Below, one piece after another: positions 8,210-15,997 of a stretch of DNA of 64,000 bases (position 1 is its first letter; every line of letters begins with the position of its first letter). The DNA is from Streptosporangium brasiliense (GTDB lineage Bacteria > Actinomycetota > Actinomycetes > Streptosporangiales > Streptosporangiaceae): the NCBI RefSeq assembly GCF_030811595.1, contig NZ_JAUSRB010000002.1:3348001-3412000 (forward strand), read 5' to 3'. Made by a program: the position numbers and the translations under genes. The notes below the pieces were generated by a model. The model searched no databases, was not told the origin of the DNA, and worked only from the letters and a program-made list of their open reading frames with translations.

Positions 8210-9427
8210 TCAGCCCAGCCTCATCGCCTGGGCCAGGCTGGAGACCTCACGTTGGCGGAGATGCTTGCCGCTGTCACGGAGGTCACGCACGATGTTGCGG
8301 ACTATGGGGCGGTTGCGGACGTGCTGGGGAGCGATGCGATCCGCGCGGATCAGCGCCTCCACCGCCTCGTTGTCCTTGCGGTTCATGTGGTAGCCCGCGG
8401 CTGTGCAGGTCCAGTAGTGGGCCTGTCTCTCCGACGAGGCGATCTCAGCGATCTCTACTTGCTCCGCCCTCGTGATTACGTCGCGCGGCCGGCCCAGTTC
8501 CATGCTGACCTCGACCGCGTGAATGGTCGTGTTGACCCGGTTGAACTGGGTCTGGAAGACGTTGCCGTTGGCCGGCAGCCGCTCGGCGATCTGCCAGGCT
8601 TCGGCCAGGTGGCTTTCGGCCTCTGACTGGTTCCACAGCCGGGAGAAGGCGACGGCCGCCCGGAGGTGAAGGGCTCCCCACAGGGACTTGATCGAGTCGT
8701 CGCCGGTCCCCACGTGGGGTTCGATCGCGTCGAGCGCGGACAGCGCCGCGTTCTTCGCCGGATCGAGCGCGGCCTCATGGAGCCAGACGCCGCACAGATC
8801 CCAGGACGCGGCGGCGACGAGCTCCGGAGAGCCGACCTGTTGAGCGGCGACGAGCTCCCGCTGTACGGCCGTCCACCCGAGGTCATGGTGACCGAGGAGG
8901 TTGGAGGAGACGCGCGCCATGTGGCAGGCCCGGAGCATCAGCGCCTCCGCCCGGTCGCGGTCCGCCGACGAGCCGGAGGTGATGAGCAGGAGATCGGTGA
9001 TGATGCTCGGCAGCACCTCGCCGAGAGCGGTGAACTTGGCGTCCTGGCGGAGCTGTTCGGCGAGCCGGACGTTGGCCTCCAGGTCGTCGAGGCCCCGCGG
9101 TTCCCGGTTGCCCAGGAGCGCGGCCCCGCCCGGCATGGTGGCCTGCTGGAGAGCGAGACGGAGTCCCGGGATCGCCGAGTGGCCGGAGTCGAGTTCCTCC
9201 GTCTCGTGCCGGTACGGCTGGCCGGTGAGCTCGGCCATCTCCACCCCGAGCGCCTCGGCGAGCTGGCCGACGACACTCATCCGGTCGAGCGGCATCCGCC
9301 CGTTCTCCACCTTGGAGAGCCAGGAGACCGACCGGCCGATCTTCTCGGCGAGTGTGGCCTGATCCCAGCCCTTCCGGTGACGAGCCCGTGCGATTCTCTG
9401 GCCCGTCGTCATGTTCTCGGTGGCCAC
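8210..9427 (-). CDS. XRE-family regulator with TPR-like C-terminal region
   Basis: 405 aa from the GTG at 9427 (GGAGGGTGAGAAC in front). An N-terminal XRE helix-turn-helix (about 5-60: GQRIARARHRKGWDQATLAE, SVSWLSKVENG) is followed by about 330 residues of helical repeats resembling tetratricopeptide repeats (SWDLCGVWLHEAALD, HLRAAVAFSRLWNQSEAE, HYWTCTAAGYHMNRKDNEAV). This plan is common in actinomycete regulators, where the repeats may bind a peptide or partner. It is divergent from nothing close and is followed by a 200-bp gap. It may control the two small genes upstream of it. Confidence 0.85.
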   Translation of the reverse strand: MATENMTTGQRIARARHRKGWDQATLAEKIGRSVSWLSKVENGRMPLDRMSVVGQLAEALGVEMAELTGQPYRHETEELDSGHSAIPGLRLALQQATMPGGAALLGNREPRGLDDLEANVRLAEQLRQDAKFTALGEVLPSIITDLLLITSGSSADRDRAEALMLRACHMARVSSNLLGHHDLGWTAVQRELVAAQQVGSPELVAAASWDLCGVWLHEAALDPAKNAALSALDAIEPHVGTGDDSIKSLWGALHLRAAVAFSRLWNQSEAESHLAEAWQIAERLPANGNVFQTQFNRVNTTIHAVEVSMELGRPRDVITRAEQVEIAEIASSERQAHYWTCTAAGYHMNRKDNEAVEALIRADRIAPQHVRNRPIVRNIVRDLRDSGKHLRQREVSSLAQAMRLG

Positions 9428-9681
9428 GTTCTCACCCTCCCTCTCGTCGTCTGGTTCGACGATAAGGCGGGTGATCCTCGTCACTGGCAGAAAAACTGCC
9501 AGTCGGGAAACACGTCTAGCCGCAGGTCGGCACTGACCTGCGGAAATGATTGGGAGTGGAGTTGTCATTCCTCGTACGCGACTTGCGTGGCCTGCCGTGT
9601 CGAGGATGTTCGATGAACCTTATGCCAGATTTGTCGCGTGGATATTCTCCTTATCGCTCCGACCGTATGAGGAGTGGAAAG
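9428..9681. other. Intergenic region upstream of the XRE gene
   Basis: This holds the promoter side of the XRE regulator and the end of the next operon. CTGCCAG occurs twice on the + strand (9485 and 9499) as a possible short operator. I see no supported gene. Confidence 0.3.
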
Positions 9682-9978
9682 TCATCGGGCCTGCCCCAGG
9701 AGGATGCGCAGCCACAGTTGCTCGATCTCACGGGTCCGCATCCAGGCGCTTTCATGTACGGCCACGCCGTCGTGCCGGTAGGTCCGGCGGACGAACGCCA
9801 GGCCGCCGGCCAAGCAGAACTCGTAGGTGATCCTCCGGCACGGGCAGGTGTGCTCACGGACTCGCACCCGGTCGGCCCGCGGTGCCTCCGTGCGCCATGC
9901 CACGAGCTCGTGATGGCTCTGCAGGGGAGCGACGTGGACCGAGTGGTAGGTCTCGGCGAGCCGGCCCGTACTGCTCAT
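9682..9978 (-). CDS. Conserved hypothetical protein (98 aa)
   Basis: The ATG at 9978 follows GCGGAGGTGACGCG, an excellent ribosome binding site. The protein contains HTCPCRRITYEFCLAGG, with a C-P-C motif, then a basic strand FVRRTYR and a helical tail ending LWLRILLG. The family is not recognised; it looks like a small soluble protein. Its start overlaps the upstream stop by 4 nt, so it is the second gene of a two-gene operon between the XRE and GntR regulators. Confidence 0.65.
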   Translation of the reverse strand: MSSTGRLAETYHSVHVAPLQSHHELVAWRTEAPRADRVRVREHTCPCRRITYEFCLAGGLAFVRRTYRHDGVAVHESAWMRTREIEQLWLRILLGQAR

Positions 9979-10217
9979 CGCGTCACCTCCGCGCCCTGAA
10001 CGGCGACGAGTTCAGGGACGGCTCCATCGCGTCGCCCGAGCCGATGTGCCGGCGTGGCCCCTTCCTGCAGGTGCAGGCCGGGGACGAGGAAGGCATCGGT
10101 GAGCAGCGCAGCGGGCCGTGTCCCACGACGCCCTTCACGATCACCGCGGGACGCGATCCAAGAGAGGAAGTGGTCCCGGACCCGCTCCGACTCCGGGCCG
10201 CCGCTCACCGATGCCAT
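9975..10217 (-). CDS. Small hypothetical protein (80 aa)
   Basis: The reading frame starts at 10217 and ends in an ATGA overlap with the next gene. It is Arg/Gly-rich and has no obvious domain; SERVRDHFLSWIASRGDREG may form a helix. Support is mainly the tight coupling with its neighbour and its position facing the divergent GntR promoter. It may be co-regulated through the tandem palindromes at 10257-10280. Confidence 0.5.
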   Translation of the reverse strand: MASVSGGPESERVRDHFLSWIASRGDREGRRGTRPAALLTDAFLVPGLHLQEGATPAHRLGRRDGAVPELVAVQGAEVTR

Positions 10218-10256
10218 GTGACGAGAGTAACCGAGCCTGTAAGTACCTGTCTATTC

Positions 10257-10280
10257 CATGGAGCTCCATGAAGCTTCATG
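10257..10280. promoter_or_regulatory. Two overlapping 14-bp palindromes (operator)
   Basis: CATGGAGCTCCATG (10257-10270) and CATGAAGCTTCATG (10267-10280) are both perfect palindromes and share the central CATG, giving a 10-bp repeat of one helical turn. They lie in the 85-bp gap between the leftward two-gene operon and the rightward GntR gene, and are the obvious binding site for that regulator. Confidence 0.75.
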
Positions 10281-10302
10281 AGTCAGTGTGAGGTGCCGTG
10301 AA

Positions 10303-10599
10303 GTGCCTTTCTACGGTCGTAGTGTGGCCAGATATGTCGAGCACACGCGCACGTGGGAGTTTGACGAGGACCGCTCCCGCTGGGAGCAGATCCTTGAGGT
10401 CCTGCTGTCCCGGATCGACTCGGGCGAGTGGGGACCCAAGTTCAAGATCTCCGAGGTCAAGCTGATGGAGGAGTTCGGCGTCGCACGCCCGACCATTCGC
10501 AAGGCCATGGAGCGCCTGCGCGAAGCCGGCAAGATCTACACCGTGCCCAACCTCGGCAGCTTCGTCAGCGTTGACGAGGATCACCGAGAGAAGGGCTGA
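10303..10599 (+). CDS. GntR-type winged-helix regulator, DNA-binding domain only
   Basis: 98 aa if started at the GTG at 10303 (GAGGTG seven bases upstream); GTG codons at 10288 and 10324 are alternatives. The protein is almost only a GntR winged helix: WEQILEVLLSRIDSGEWGP, the recognition region EEFGVARPTIRKAMERLRE and the wing GKIYTVPNLGSFV. It lacks a ligand-binding domain, like small plasmid repressors. It probably autoregulates at the overlapping palindromes just upstream and controls the divergent operon. Confidence 0.85.
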   Translation: MPFYGRSVARYVEHTRTWEFDEDRSRWEQILEVLLSRIDSGEWGPKFKISEVKLMEEFGVARPTIRKAMERLREAGKIYTVPNLGSFVSVDEDHREKG

Positions 10600-10651
10600 T
10601 CCAGCTCTCTACGGTGTCCGGCCATCTTCAGCTTGTAGGGCTTCGTGAAGA

Positions 10652-11326
10652 ATGCAAGGCTCGTGGGCTGTGATCCCCCACGTCTCGCACAACGATGTCA
10701 GACAGGCGATGGCCGAGTTTGATCGGCTCGGCAGGGACGTCTTCCTCAGCACGTACGGGTTCAAAGAGGCCAAGTCCTACTACGTGTTCGAGGACGGCAG
10801 GTTCTACGACTCGAAGGCCCTCTACGGTGTGGCATGCAAGTTCGGCCATGGACGAGTTTGGGAATCCAAGGACTTCAGCGGTGGGGATGCCACGGTCGGC
10901 CGGCGCTTCCGAGCACTGGGCTTCAAGTTCCTGAACCTGGATGGTCTGCCCGAGGTCGAAGATGAGGTGCCCGACCTGGATGACGAGGGCTCAGGGGAGG
11001 GGCGCGCCGTCCTGCGGCAGCATCTGGCACGAGAACGAGACCCTCGCATCCGAGCCAGAAAGATCAAGTCGGTCATCAAACGTGGTGGCCGTATCGCCTG
11101 TGAGGTGTGTGGCTTCGACTTCCATCGCACGTATGGAGAGCGGGGAGAGGGCTACATCGAGTGCCATCATCGGGTACCCCTCCACGTTAGTGGTGAGACC
11201 CTGACGCGCTTGGAGGATCTGGCTCTGCTCTGCTCAAACTGTCACCGCATGATCCATCGATCATCCTGGCTCACCGTCGAGGAGCTCCAGGGGATCGTGG
11301 CCTCTCAGCAGCAGGAACATCTCTGA
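10652..11326 (+). CDS. HNH endonuclease with McrA-type N-terminal head region
   Basis: 224 aa. The C-terminal HNH domain is complete: zinc ligands CEVCG (about 149-153) and CSNCHRMIH (about 199-207) flank the catalytic ECHHRVPLH (about 170-178). The N-terminal 100 residues (HNDVRQAMAEFDRLGRDVFL, AKSYYVFEDGRFYDSKALYG) resemble the head domain of ScoMcrA-like type IV restriction enzymes, but the SRA and sulfur-binding domains are absent. It could be a compact modification-dependent nuclease or a homing-type nuclease. It is the first gene of the cargo region, 50 bp after the GntR gene. The ATG at 10652 has only a weak ribosome binding site; a GTG at 10670 is possible. Confidence 0.85.
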   Translation: MQGSWAVIPHVSHNDVRQAMAEFDRLGRDVFLSTYGFKEAKSYYVFEDGRFYDSKALYGVACKFGHGRVWESKDFSGGDATVGRRFRALGFKFLNLDGLPEVEDEVPDLDDEGSGEGRAVLRQHLARERDPRIRARKIKSVIKRGGRIACEVCGFDFHRTYGERGEGYIECHHRVPLHVSGETLTRLEDLALLCSNCHRMIHRSSWLTVEELQGIVASQQQEHL

Positions 11327-11636
11327 GATCACGCACGACCATGATCGGATGAGGACTTTCTCCACGTCTTTAAAGGCGGTCCGCTGCGCGGCCCGCCGGG
11401 CGCGCCGGTCGGCAAGCGTGCCCGGCTGCGGCTCTTCGGCCGGTCCGGGCACGCACCGCCCCACGCGCCCGAGAAGCCTACAGAAGCGACCGTTTAAGAC
11501 CGTGACGATCACTCACTTCGGTCTTCGCCGTGCGAGGTCGGGGTGATCGGCTGCCGCGGCCCTCCTACGTCGGGCCTTGCCATCGGCATACGTGGTTGCT
11601 CTCTCATTCTCGCGAGGGTCATCTCGTAGGAGCAAT
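11327..11636. other. Intergenic stretch with GC-rich structured segment
   Basis: Between the HNH gene and the convergent STAND gene there is no supported ORF. A GC-rich block (about 11380-11490) holds a strong hairpin (separate entry) and is flanked by TCTTTAAAGGCGGTC and GACCGTTTAAGA, an imperfect inverted pair. It may serve as a bidirectional terminator. Confidence 0.4.
11416..11454. terminator. 10-bp perfect stem-loop
   Basis: GCGTGCCCGG (11416-11425) pairs perfectly with CCGGGCACGC (11445-11454) around a 19-nt loop. It sits between two convergent genes, so a terminator is the simplest reading; there is no U-tract, as is common in actinomycetes. Confidence 0.5.
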
Positions 11637-14126
11637 TCATTCCAGCCGTTCTGCGATGTCACCATCTGCGGTGAGGCCATACTTCTTCAAGCGGCGCGCG
11701 TCGTCCGCTCGCCCGCATTTTTCGAGTGCCTCAATCAGGTATTGTGATGCATCATATTGGCCAGCCAAGGTGTTTGATATTAAGGCGTCTATGTCGCCAC
11801 GTTCAGCGAGGATGCGACACACCTCTTTCGCGGCAAATGAACCATGCACGTTTGAAAGATCCATCAGTCCTTCTAGGTCTTTTTCTCCTCCCAGTACTTG
11901 CCCTAACATAAACGCAGCAATTGTGTCCCCGGATCTGACCATATCTTCTAATGCTTGTTTATCCTTTTTTACCGAGAGGTAAGATGCAAGAAATGCGCCC
12001 GACAGGACGTCCCCATTCGCTGCGCGCTTCTTTAGAGTTTCCGTATCGTCTAGGAACATTAGTGCGCTTACGAGAATCATAGCGGCACCTTGCGTTCCCC
12101 TATCTGCATGGTCCGTAAGCTCACGCAGATATTTTCCTCCCTCGGGAAGTCGTGCCGCCATGCCCAGTGCATCTAAGTCTCCTGCATCTGCCAGGCTCTT
12201 CAATTCCTCCTGGCGCCCCATTGATGCCAATGTTGTTGCTAGCTGTCGGCGCGCATTTCTTTTCCCTGCTTCAGCGCTTTCTCTCAGCTCTGGCAGCTTG
12301 CACTGCAAAGCGAGGAGGCGAGAAAGGTGCCACTCTGCGCGCTTATCTCCCGAGTTGGAGTACACACTTAAAGTGTCGATATTTCCTTGGTCTACTAGCA
12401 ATTGGTAGTAATGTTCTGCTGCCTTACCGTCGCCCGCATCGGCGCGCCTAGCAAGATCTCGAATATTTCCTATGCTCTTGAGCCATTTGGCAAGCTCATC
12501 AGCGATGTGCTCATTACCGCTATCAGCGAGGAGCGCCAACCTCTCTATATCTCTCTTTTCTATCAGTAGATCGGCAAGCTTGAGTGATTCATTATAGTCT
12601 TGAGGTTTGACATTACTCCACAACAGCTCTGTGGCATCTTCTTTCTGGTCCTGCTTCGCGAGGAGCATCGCCAAGGCAAGGAGGTCACCACGTCGGCCCA
12701 ACTCTGACAGTTTTCTTCTTAAGGGGAGCGCGATGCTATAAATAAGCCTTATCTCGGCGGCTTGTGCCAGTCGTCGCAGGTCGTTCAGTTCAACAATGTG
12801 AGTCGCCAGATATTGCCACGCTCCCTCTGTTATCCGAGAGTATCTTGGCTCCATACTGGCCGACTGCAACACATAGTCAGCCACTTTGTATCCTGTTATC
12901 TTTCCCAGGTCGGTAGCGACTGGCTCAAGTAGCGAAGCTGCTCCTCTAAGAGGTTCGGTGCAGTACGACAGTGCGACGTCAAACCAGTCGGGCTTAGCAA
13001 GGGCGAGAGCTCGGCCAGTGATATTCGTTATGGCAACGGATTTAATCATTTCGAGATCAAGGGGCGTTCTAATTCCCAGCAAGGATACGCTTATTGCTGC
13101 GTGCAACAATGCGGAAGCGTACCTGTCGGCGGACTTCCAGGCGTCAATGAGCAGAGGTCCTGCTGCAAGGAATTGTGTCATCCCGTAATCGTGAGACCGA
13201 AGAGACTCGCGGATCCGTCTGTCGGTTTTTGCCGCCTGTCGGGCTCGCTCAGTTTCTCGATCACTAAGAGAGTCTCCTATATGGACAACTTCTGCAAGGC
13301 GCATCAGCTCTCGCTCGAAACCTAAATTTGACTCTAGGTTTAAAATTGCGTCACGAGTGTAAGCGGTATAGAACTCTGGCCACAAAGTCCCTATGATGAT
13401 GACTGGGATTTTTGAGCCGATAAGCTTGCGGACCATTCCGGGGCGAAGCCCTCGATGGTGATCAAGATATAGTTGGAGTTCGTCCAACCAGATTACGGTG
13501 CGTGGAGAAGGGGCCTCGGAGAACTTCTCTATATCCTCTAAATCTCCCGGATGCAGGAGCCACCAATCCGGAGCTATTGCACGAATCGCCTCATAGGCAC
13601 ATCGCGTCTTGCCCGAAGAGGATCCTCCGACCAAGAGAATGAAGCCGCCGTTAACTGTTGCCCGATTTACAGTAGTCCGTAGGCCATTGATTGCCAGATC
13701 TGTATCGCGTAGTACGTAATCTGGCATACTTCTATAGTCGTCGGTCGATTCGATGGCCCGATGAACACCGAGCAGTCGAGGATTGGCATCGCGCACTTTT
13801 AGCTCACTGCCACACGGTGCGTGAGTTGGCTTTTTAGCTCGCCTCCATGCTTGGAGCCATTCCTCTAATGCAGTTTCTGGCAATCCACATGCAAGGACGA
13901 AAGTGCGTAGCTTCTCCTCTGAAACTTGGGCACGCTTAAGCATGTCATGCAGAGTGCTACTGCTGAGTCGGTGTGGTTCCTTCCGCATGGCAGTAAGACG
14001 GTTCGCAGACCTTTCCAGATCTCCGTAGGACAGTCCCAAGTGCTTACGTAGGGCCTCAAGAGCCAAAACCAAGGAGTCCATGCTCTCGATCCCGCTCGGA
14101 TCTAGAGGAGTCTCAGCCATGCTCAT
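11637..14126 (-). CDS. HTH-STAND ATPase with helical repeats, low GC
   Basis: 829 aa. Residues about 16-100 form an HTH-like region (MDSLVLALEALRKHLGLSYG, SSSTLHDMLKRAQVSEEKL). An NTPase core follows, with Walker A GGSSSGKT (167-174) and Walker B VIWLDEL (211-217). From about 480 to the C-terminus run repeated helices in Sel1/TPR style (LADAGDLDALGMAARL, RAANGDVLSGAFLASYL, MVRSGDTIAAFMLGQVL). This HTH-ATPase-repeat plan resembles STAND sensors implicated in phage defence. Base composition is clearly richer in A and T than the neighbours, pointing to recent transfer. The ATG at 14126 follows AGGAAGACTGAGCAC; the open frame extends further upstream without another good start. Its divergent partner is a small membrane peptide. 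Confidence 0.8.
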   Translation of the reverse strand: MSMAETPLDPSGIESMDSLVLALEALRKHLGLSYGDLERSANRLTAMRKEPHRLSSSTLHDMLKRAQVSEEKLRTFVLACGLPETALEEWLQAWRRAKKPTHAPCGSELKVRDANPRLLGVHRAIESTDDYRSMPDYVLRDTDLAINGLRTTVNRATVNGGFILLVGGSSSGKTRCAYEAIRAIAPDWWLLHPGDLEDIEKFSEAPSPRTVIWLDELQLYLDHHRGLRPGMVRKLIGSKIPVIIIGTLWPEFYTAYTRDAILNLESNLGFERELMRLAEVVHIGDSLSDRETERARQAAKTDRRIRESLRSHDYGMTQFLAAGPLLIDAWKSADRYASALLHAAISVSLLGIRTPLDLEMIKSVAITNITGRALALAKPDWFDVALSYCTEPLRGAASLLEPVATDLGKITGYKVADYVLQSASMEPRYSRITEGAWQYLATHIVELNDLRRLAQAAEIRLIYSIALPLRRKLSELGRRGDLLALAMLLAKQDQKEDATELLWSNVKPQDYNESLKLADLLIEKRDIERLALLADSGNEHIADELAKWLKSIGNIRDLARRADAGDGKAAEHYYQLLVDQGNIDTLSVYSNSGDKRAEWHLSRLLALQCKLPELRESAEAGKRNARRQLATTLASMGRQEELKSLADAGDLDALGMAARLPEGGKYLRELTDHADRGTQGAAMILVSALMFLDDTETLKKRAANGDVLSGAFLASYLSVKKDKQALEDMVRSGDTIAAFMLGQVLGGEKDLEGLMDLSNVHGSFAAKEVCRILAERGDIDALISNTLAGQYDASQYLIEALEKCGRADDARRLKKYGLTADGDIAERLE

Positions 14127-14368
14127 GTGCTCAGTCTTCCTGCCCAGTCTCTCCGGTCTCTGCGGCACGTCCTCCGAAGACTCCGGAGAGCTTCGAAATG
14201 ACTGTCTCGCTATCCGGCATAGTCCCATGTCAGGGAGCCTCAAGGAAGGCGGACAGGGGAATTCCTCCGGGTTCCTCCGCTTCTCTGGCCGAAGGAAGTC
14301 GCAGGGCGGTGGCATGGATGAGCCATCCGGCCGCATGAGCGGTCTTAAGACAATTCGGAGGTCAAACG

Positions 14369-14482
14369 ATGTCTCTCATGAGCTACTTGATCAGTATCGC
14401 CCCTATTATTGGCGGCGTCCTGAGCATCACAGGCGCGGTTATCAACGTAGGGGTAGCGATATACAAGAGGCGCGAGAAGTAG
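14369..14482 (+). CDS. 37-aa single-pass membrane peptide
   Basis: A strong ribosome binding site (GGAGGTCAAACG) precedes an ATG that opens a 37-codon frame: MSLMSYLISIAPIIGGVLSI, then TGAVINVGVAIY and a basic end KRREK. This is one hydrophobic helix of about 28 residues with a positive C-terminus, like type I toxins and small membrane effectors. It is divergent from the STAND ATPase gene with a 242-bp gap. The function is inferred only; it could be an effector, a toxin or a membrane anchor. Confidence 0.65.
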   Translation: MSLMSYLISIAPIIGGVLSITGAVINVGVAIYKRREK

Positions 14483-14864
14483 CCGCCTATCGTCCTTTGC
14501 AGGGCCCAGCGAAGGACGTGGGTCTGCGCCCGCAACCTAATACAGAGCCATCGCGTGGTGCCCGCTATGAGATTGGAGGGGATTACTCCCCCCGCGCGAT
14601 GGCTCATCACATCTCTGAGGACTGCATCACGGTGCTGTACAGCAGTCCATATAGTAACCGGCTTAGGCAATCACACGCCCCGCGCTGCATTTACCATCTG
14701 AGCAGCGTTAGATGTCGTCCGTGAGGGCTTTGCCCTTCCCATGGACCGAGGAGTTCTGAGAACCCGTTCCACCAGGTCCGCAAGACAGTCGTGGACAATT
14801 ATGTTCCAACTTGTGATAAAGAGATCCGAAATTCGAGCGGGCGGGCGGTGACGGGTTCCCTGCT
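14483..14864. other. Intergenic region with hairpin
   Basis: No supported ORF. The region carries the 11-bp stem at 14545-14605 and otherwise unremarkable sequence to the stop of the convergent gene at 14865. Confidence 0.4.
14545..14605. terminator. Long stem-loop downstream of the membrane peptide
   Basis: GAGCCATCGCG (14545-14555) pairs perfectly with CGCGATGGCTC (14595-14605). The 39-nt loop holds a second helix, GGGG-ATTACT-CCCC. It lies 63 bp after the 37-aa ORF. It may be a terminator or part of a structured small RNA. Confidence 0.45.
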
Positions 14865-15302
14865 CTATTTCGCGCGCACGGTTACCGCTGCTCGCGGCGA
14901 GTGAAAGACCAGACGCAATGTGAAGGTGCCCAGCGTGAACGGGTCGGCGCCGTCCCAGTCGAACTGCCCGACCTGCCCCGGTGGAGCATCAGGGGAGGCG
15001 GCTACGCAGTCATGGCCCTCCTGGCCCTCCTGGTCCTCGTACCACTCGATGAGGTGGACGTCCTCGAACCGGAAGGCCACGACAGGCGTCTTCGACAGTT
15101 CGGGTGGAGTCCACCGCGGGTCGTAGGCGAACTCCAGCTCCAACGTCGGCGGCCTGCCGGGCTCGTAGGTCAGGCGTTTGAAGTCGGTGTCGTGAAGGTA
15201 GACGTGGGCACCCTCCTCAGTCCAGAACTCGTACAGCCCTCCCTTGGACGTGATGCCACGATCCTTGTCTTTGGTTACGCCGGCGAACTCGGTCACTGAC
15301 AT
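14865..15302 (-). CDS. Hypothetical protein (145 aa)
   Basis: A soluble acidic protein of alternating strands (EFWTEEGAHVYLHD, LELEFAYDPRWTPPELSKTP, VAFRFEDVHLIEWYED, GTFTLRLVFHSPRAAVTVRA), which suggests a beta-sandwich like immunity-type or DUF proteins. I do not recognise a family. The ATG at 15302 has only a weak AGGACC upstream. It stands alone between the STAND/peptide pair and the tRNA-Phe scar. Codon use looks like that of a real actinobacterial gene. Confidence 0.6.
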   Translation of the reverse strand: MSVTEFAGVTKDKDRGITSKGGLYEFWTEEGAHVYLHDTDFKRLTYEPGRPPTLELEFAYDPRWTPPELSKTPVVAFRFEDVHLIEWYEDQEGQEGHDCVAASPDAPPGQVGQFDWDGADPFTLGTFTLRLVFHSPRAAVTVRAK

Positions 15303-15454
15303 GAGGACATGGTCCTATAGGCCGGAACGATCTCGCAGGTCTCGGCAGAGCGGTGACAGCAACCCTGACAGCAACGTCCCCACACACGGACTCACTTCGG
15401 CGACCGTCCACCACCCTCTGACCACAGTCTCCGCTACCCGAACAGGGTGATTGG

Positions 15455-15501
15455 TCCGCCTGAAAAGCGGAAGGTCGGCAGTTCGACTCTGCTCCTGACC
15501 A
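15455..15501 (+). tRNA. tRNA-Phe(GAA) 3' fragment (not a complete tRNA)
   Basis: The anticodon arm is perfect: TCCGC, loop CTGAAAA with anticodon GAA at 15462-15464, GCGGA. The T arm (GGCAG, TTCGACT, CTGCT) and the 3' acceptor strand CCTGACC-A follow. The 5' acceptor strand (expected GGTCAGG) and the D arm are missing upstream, so it cannot fold into a tRNA. Such 3' halves are the classic remnants of attachment sites of elements that integrate into tRNA genes. Confidence 0.8.
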
Positions 15502-15638
15502 CTAGATTTGAAGAGCCAAAGATGCCCCGAAGCGATGATCGCTCCAGGGCGTTTTGTTGTTCTGACGACAACAGCGACACCCCGCAGCGCGCACAGCGGA
15601 CATAGGGAGCCACTCGTGTCCAGAGTGAGTGGGCGGCA

Positions 15639-15800
15639 GTGGATCTGGCAGGGATGAGTGAGCGTGAGTACTTCGCTCTGGCCAAGCGGCTGGGCATGTT
15701 CGTCGTGGACTCCGCAGCTGCGCTGCCGCTGGCGGTGAATTTCGCTAGGGCGATGGACACGATCACCGGGAGGCTATCGCGGGTGCGTCCACGGAGCCTG
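15639..15800 (+). pseudogene. Possible gene fragment
   Basis: About 50 codons from a GTG at 15639 read as plausible protein (EREYFALAKRLGMFV, ALPLAVNFARAMDTITGR), then continuity is lost. I suspect the C-terminal end of a mobile-element gene, but I cannot name it. It lies just after the tRNA-Phe fragment, in the same orientation. Confidence 0.3.
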
Positions 15801-15997
15801 GTGAGGAGCGTCGTGGCGGCTGCGACCGGCAAGCCGGGCGCCAGACCCGCCAGGAGCAGGCATATCGCGACGAGGAAGAGGCGCCCGCCAGCGCAGAGCG
15901 GGCCCCGGTGCGCTATGGCAGCAGGGGTCAGCGGCGCAGCGAGTACTGCGCTGGCAGCGAGGGGTAGCAGGTGCACGGATATTCTCGGCAGCGTGGC

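Larger units (their letters stand above)
15303..15997. other. Scar region with tRNA-Phe fragment and decayed coding sequence
   Basis: About 700 bp without an intact gene. It contains the 3' half of a tRNA-Phe (separate entry). A rightward frame (15639-16031) opens with coding-like sequence (MSEREYFALAKRLGMFVVDS, LPLAVNFARAMDTITGR) that turns into low-complexity Arg/Ala after about 15780, as expected of a gene fragment. The antisense frame 15434-15976 ends in the spurious reading that tRNA-Phe sequences give. Confidence 0.5.

Noticed and set aside
11261..11512. Minus-strand ORF of 83 aa in the gap after the HNH gene
   Set aside because: It overlaps the HNH 3' end and a hairpin, and the composition is not protein-like.
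15455..15501. Functional tRNA-Phe gene
   Set aside because: The 5' acceptor strand and D arm are missing, so it is reported as a fragment only.
15434..15976. Minus-strand frame with hydrophobic stretches
   Set aside because: Its end (RVELPTFRFSGG) is the false translation commonly produced by tRNA-Phe sequence, and it has no start signal. Kept only as part of the scar region.
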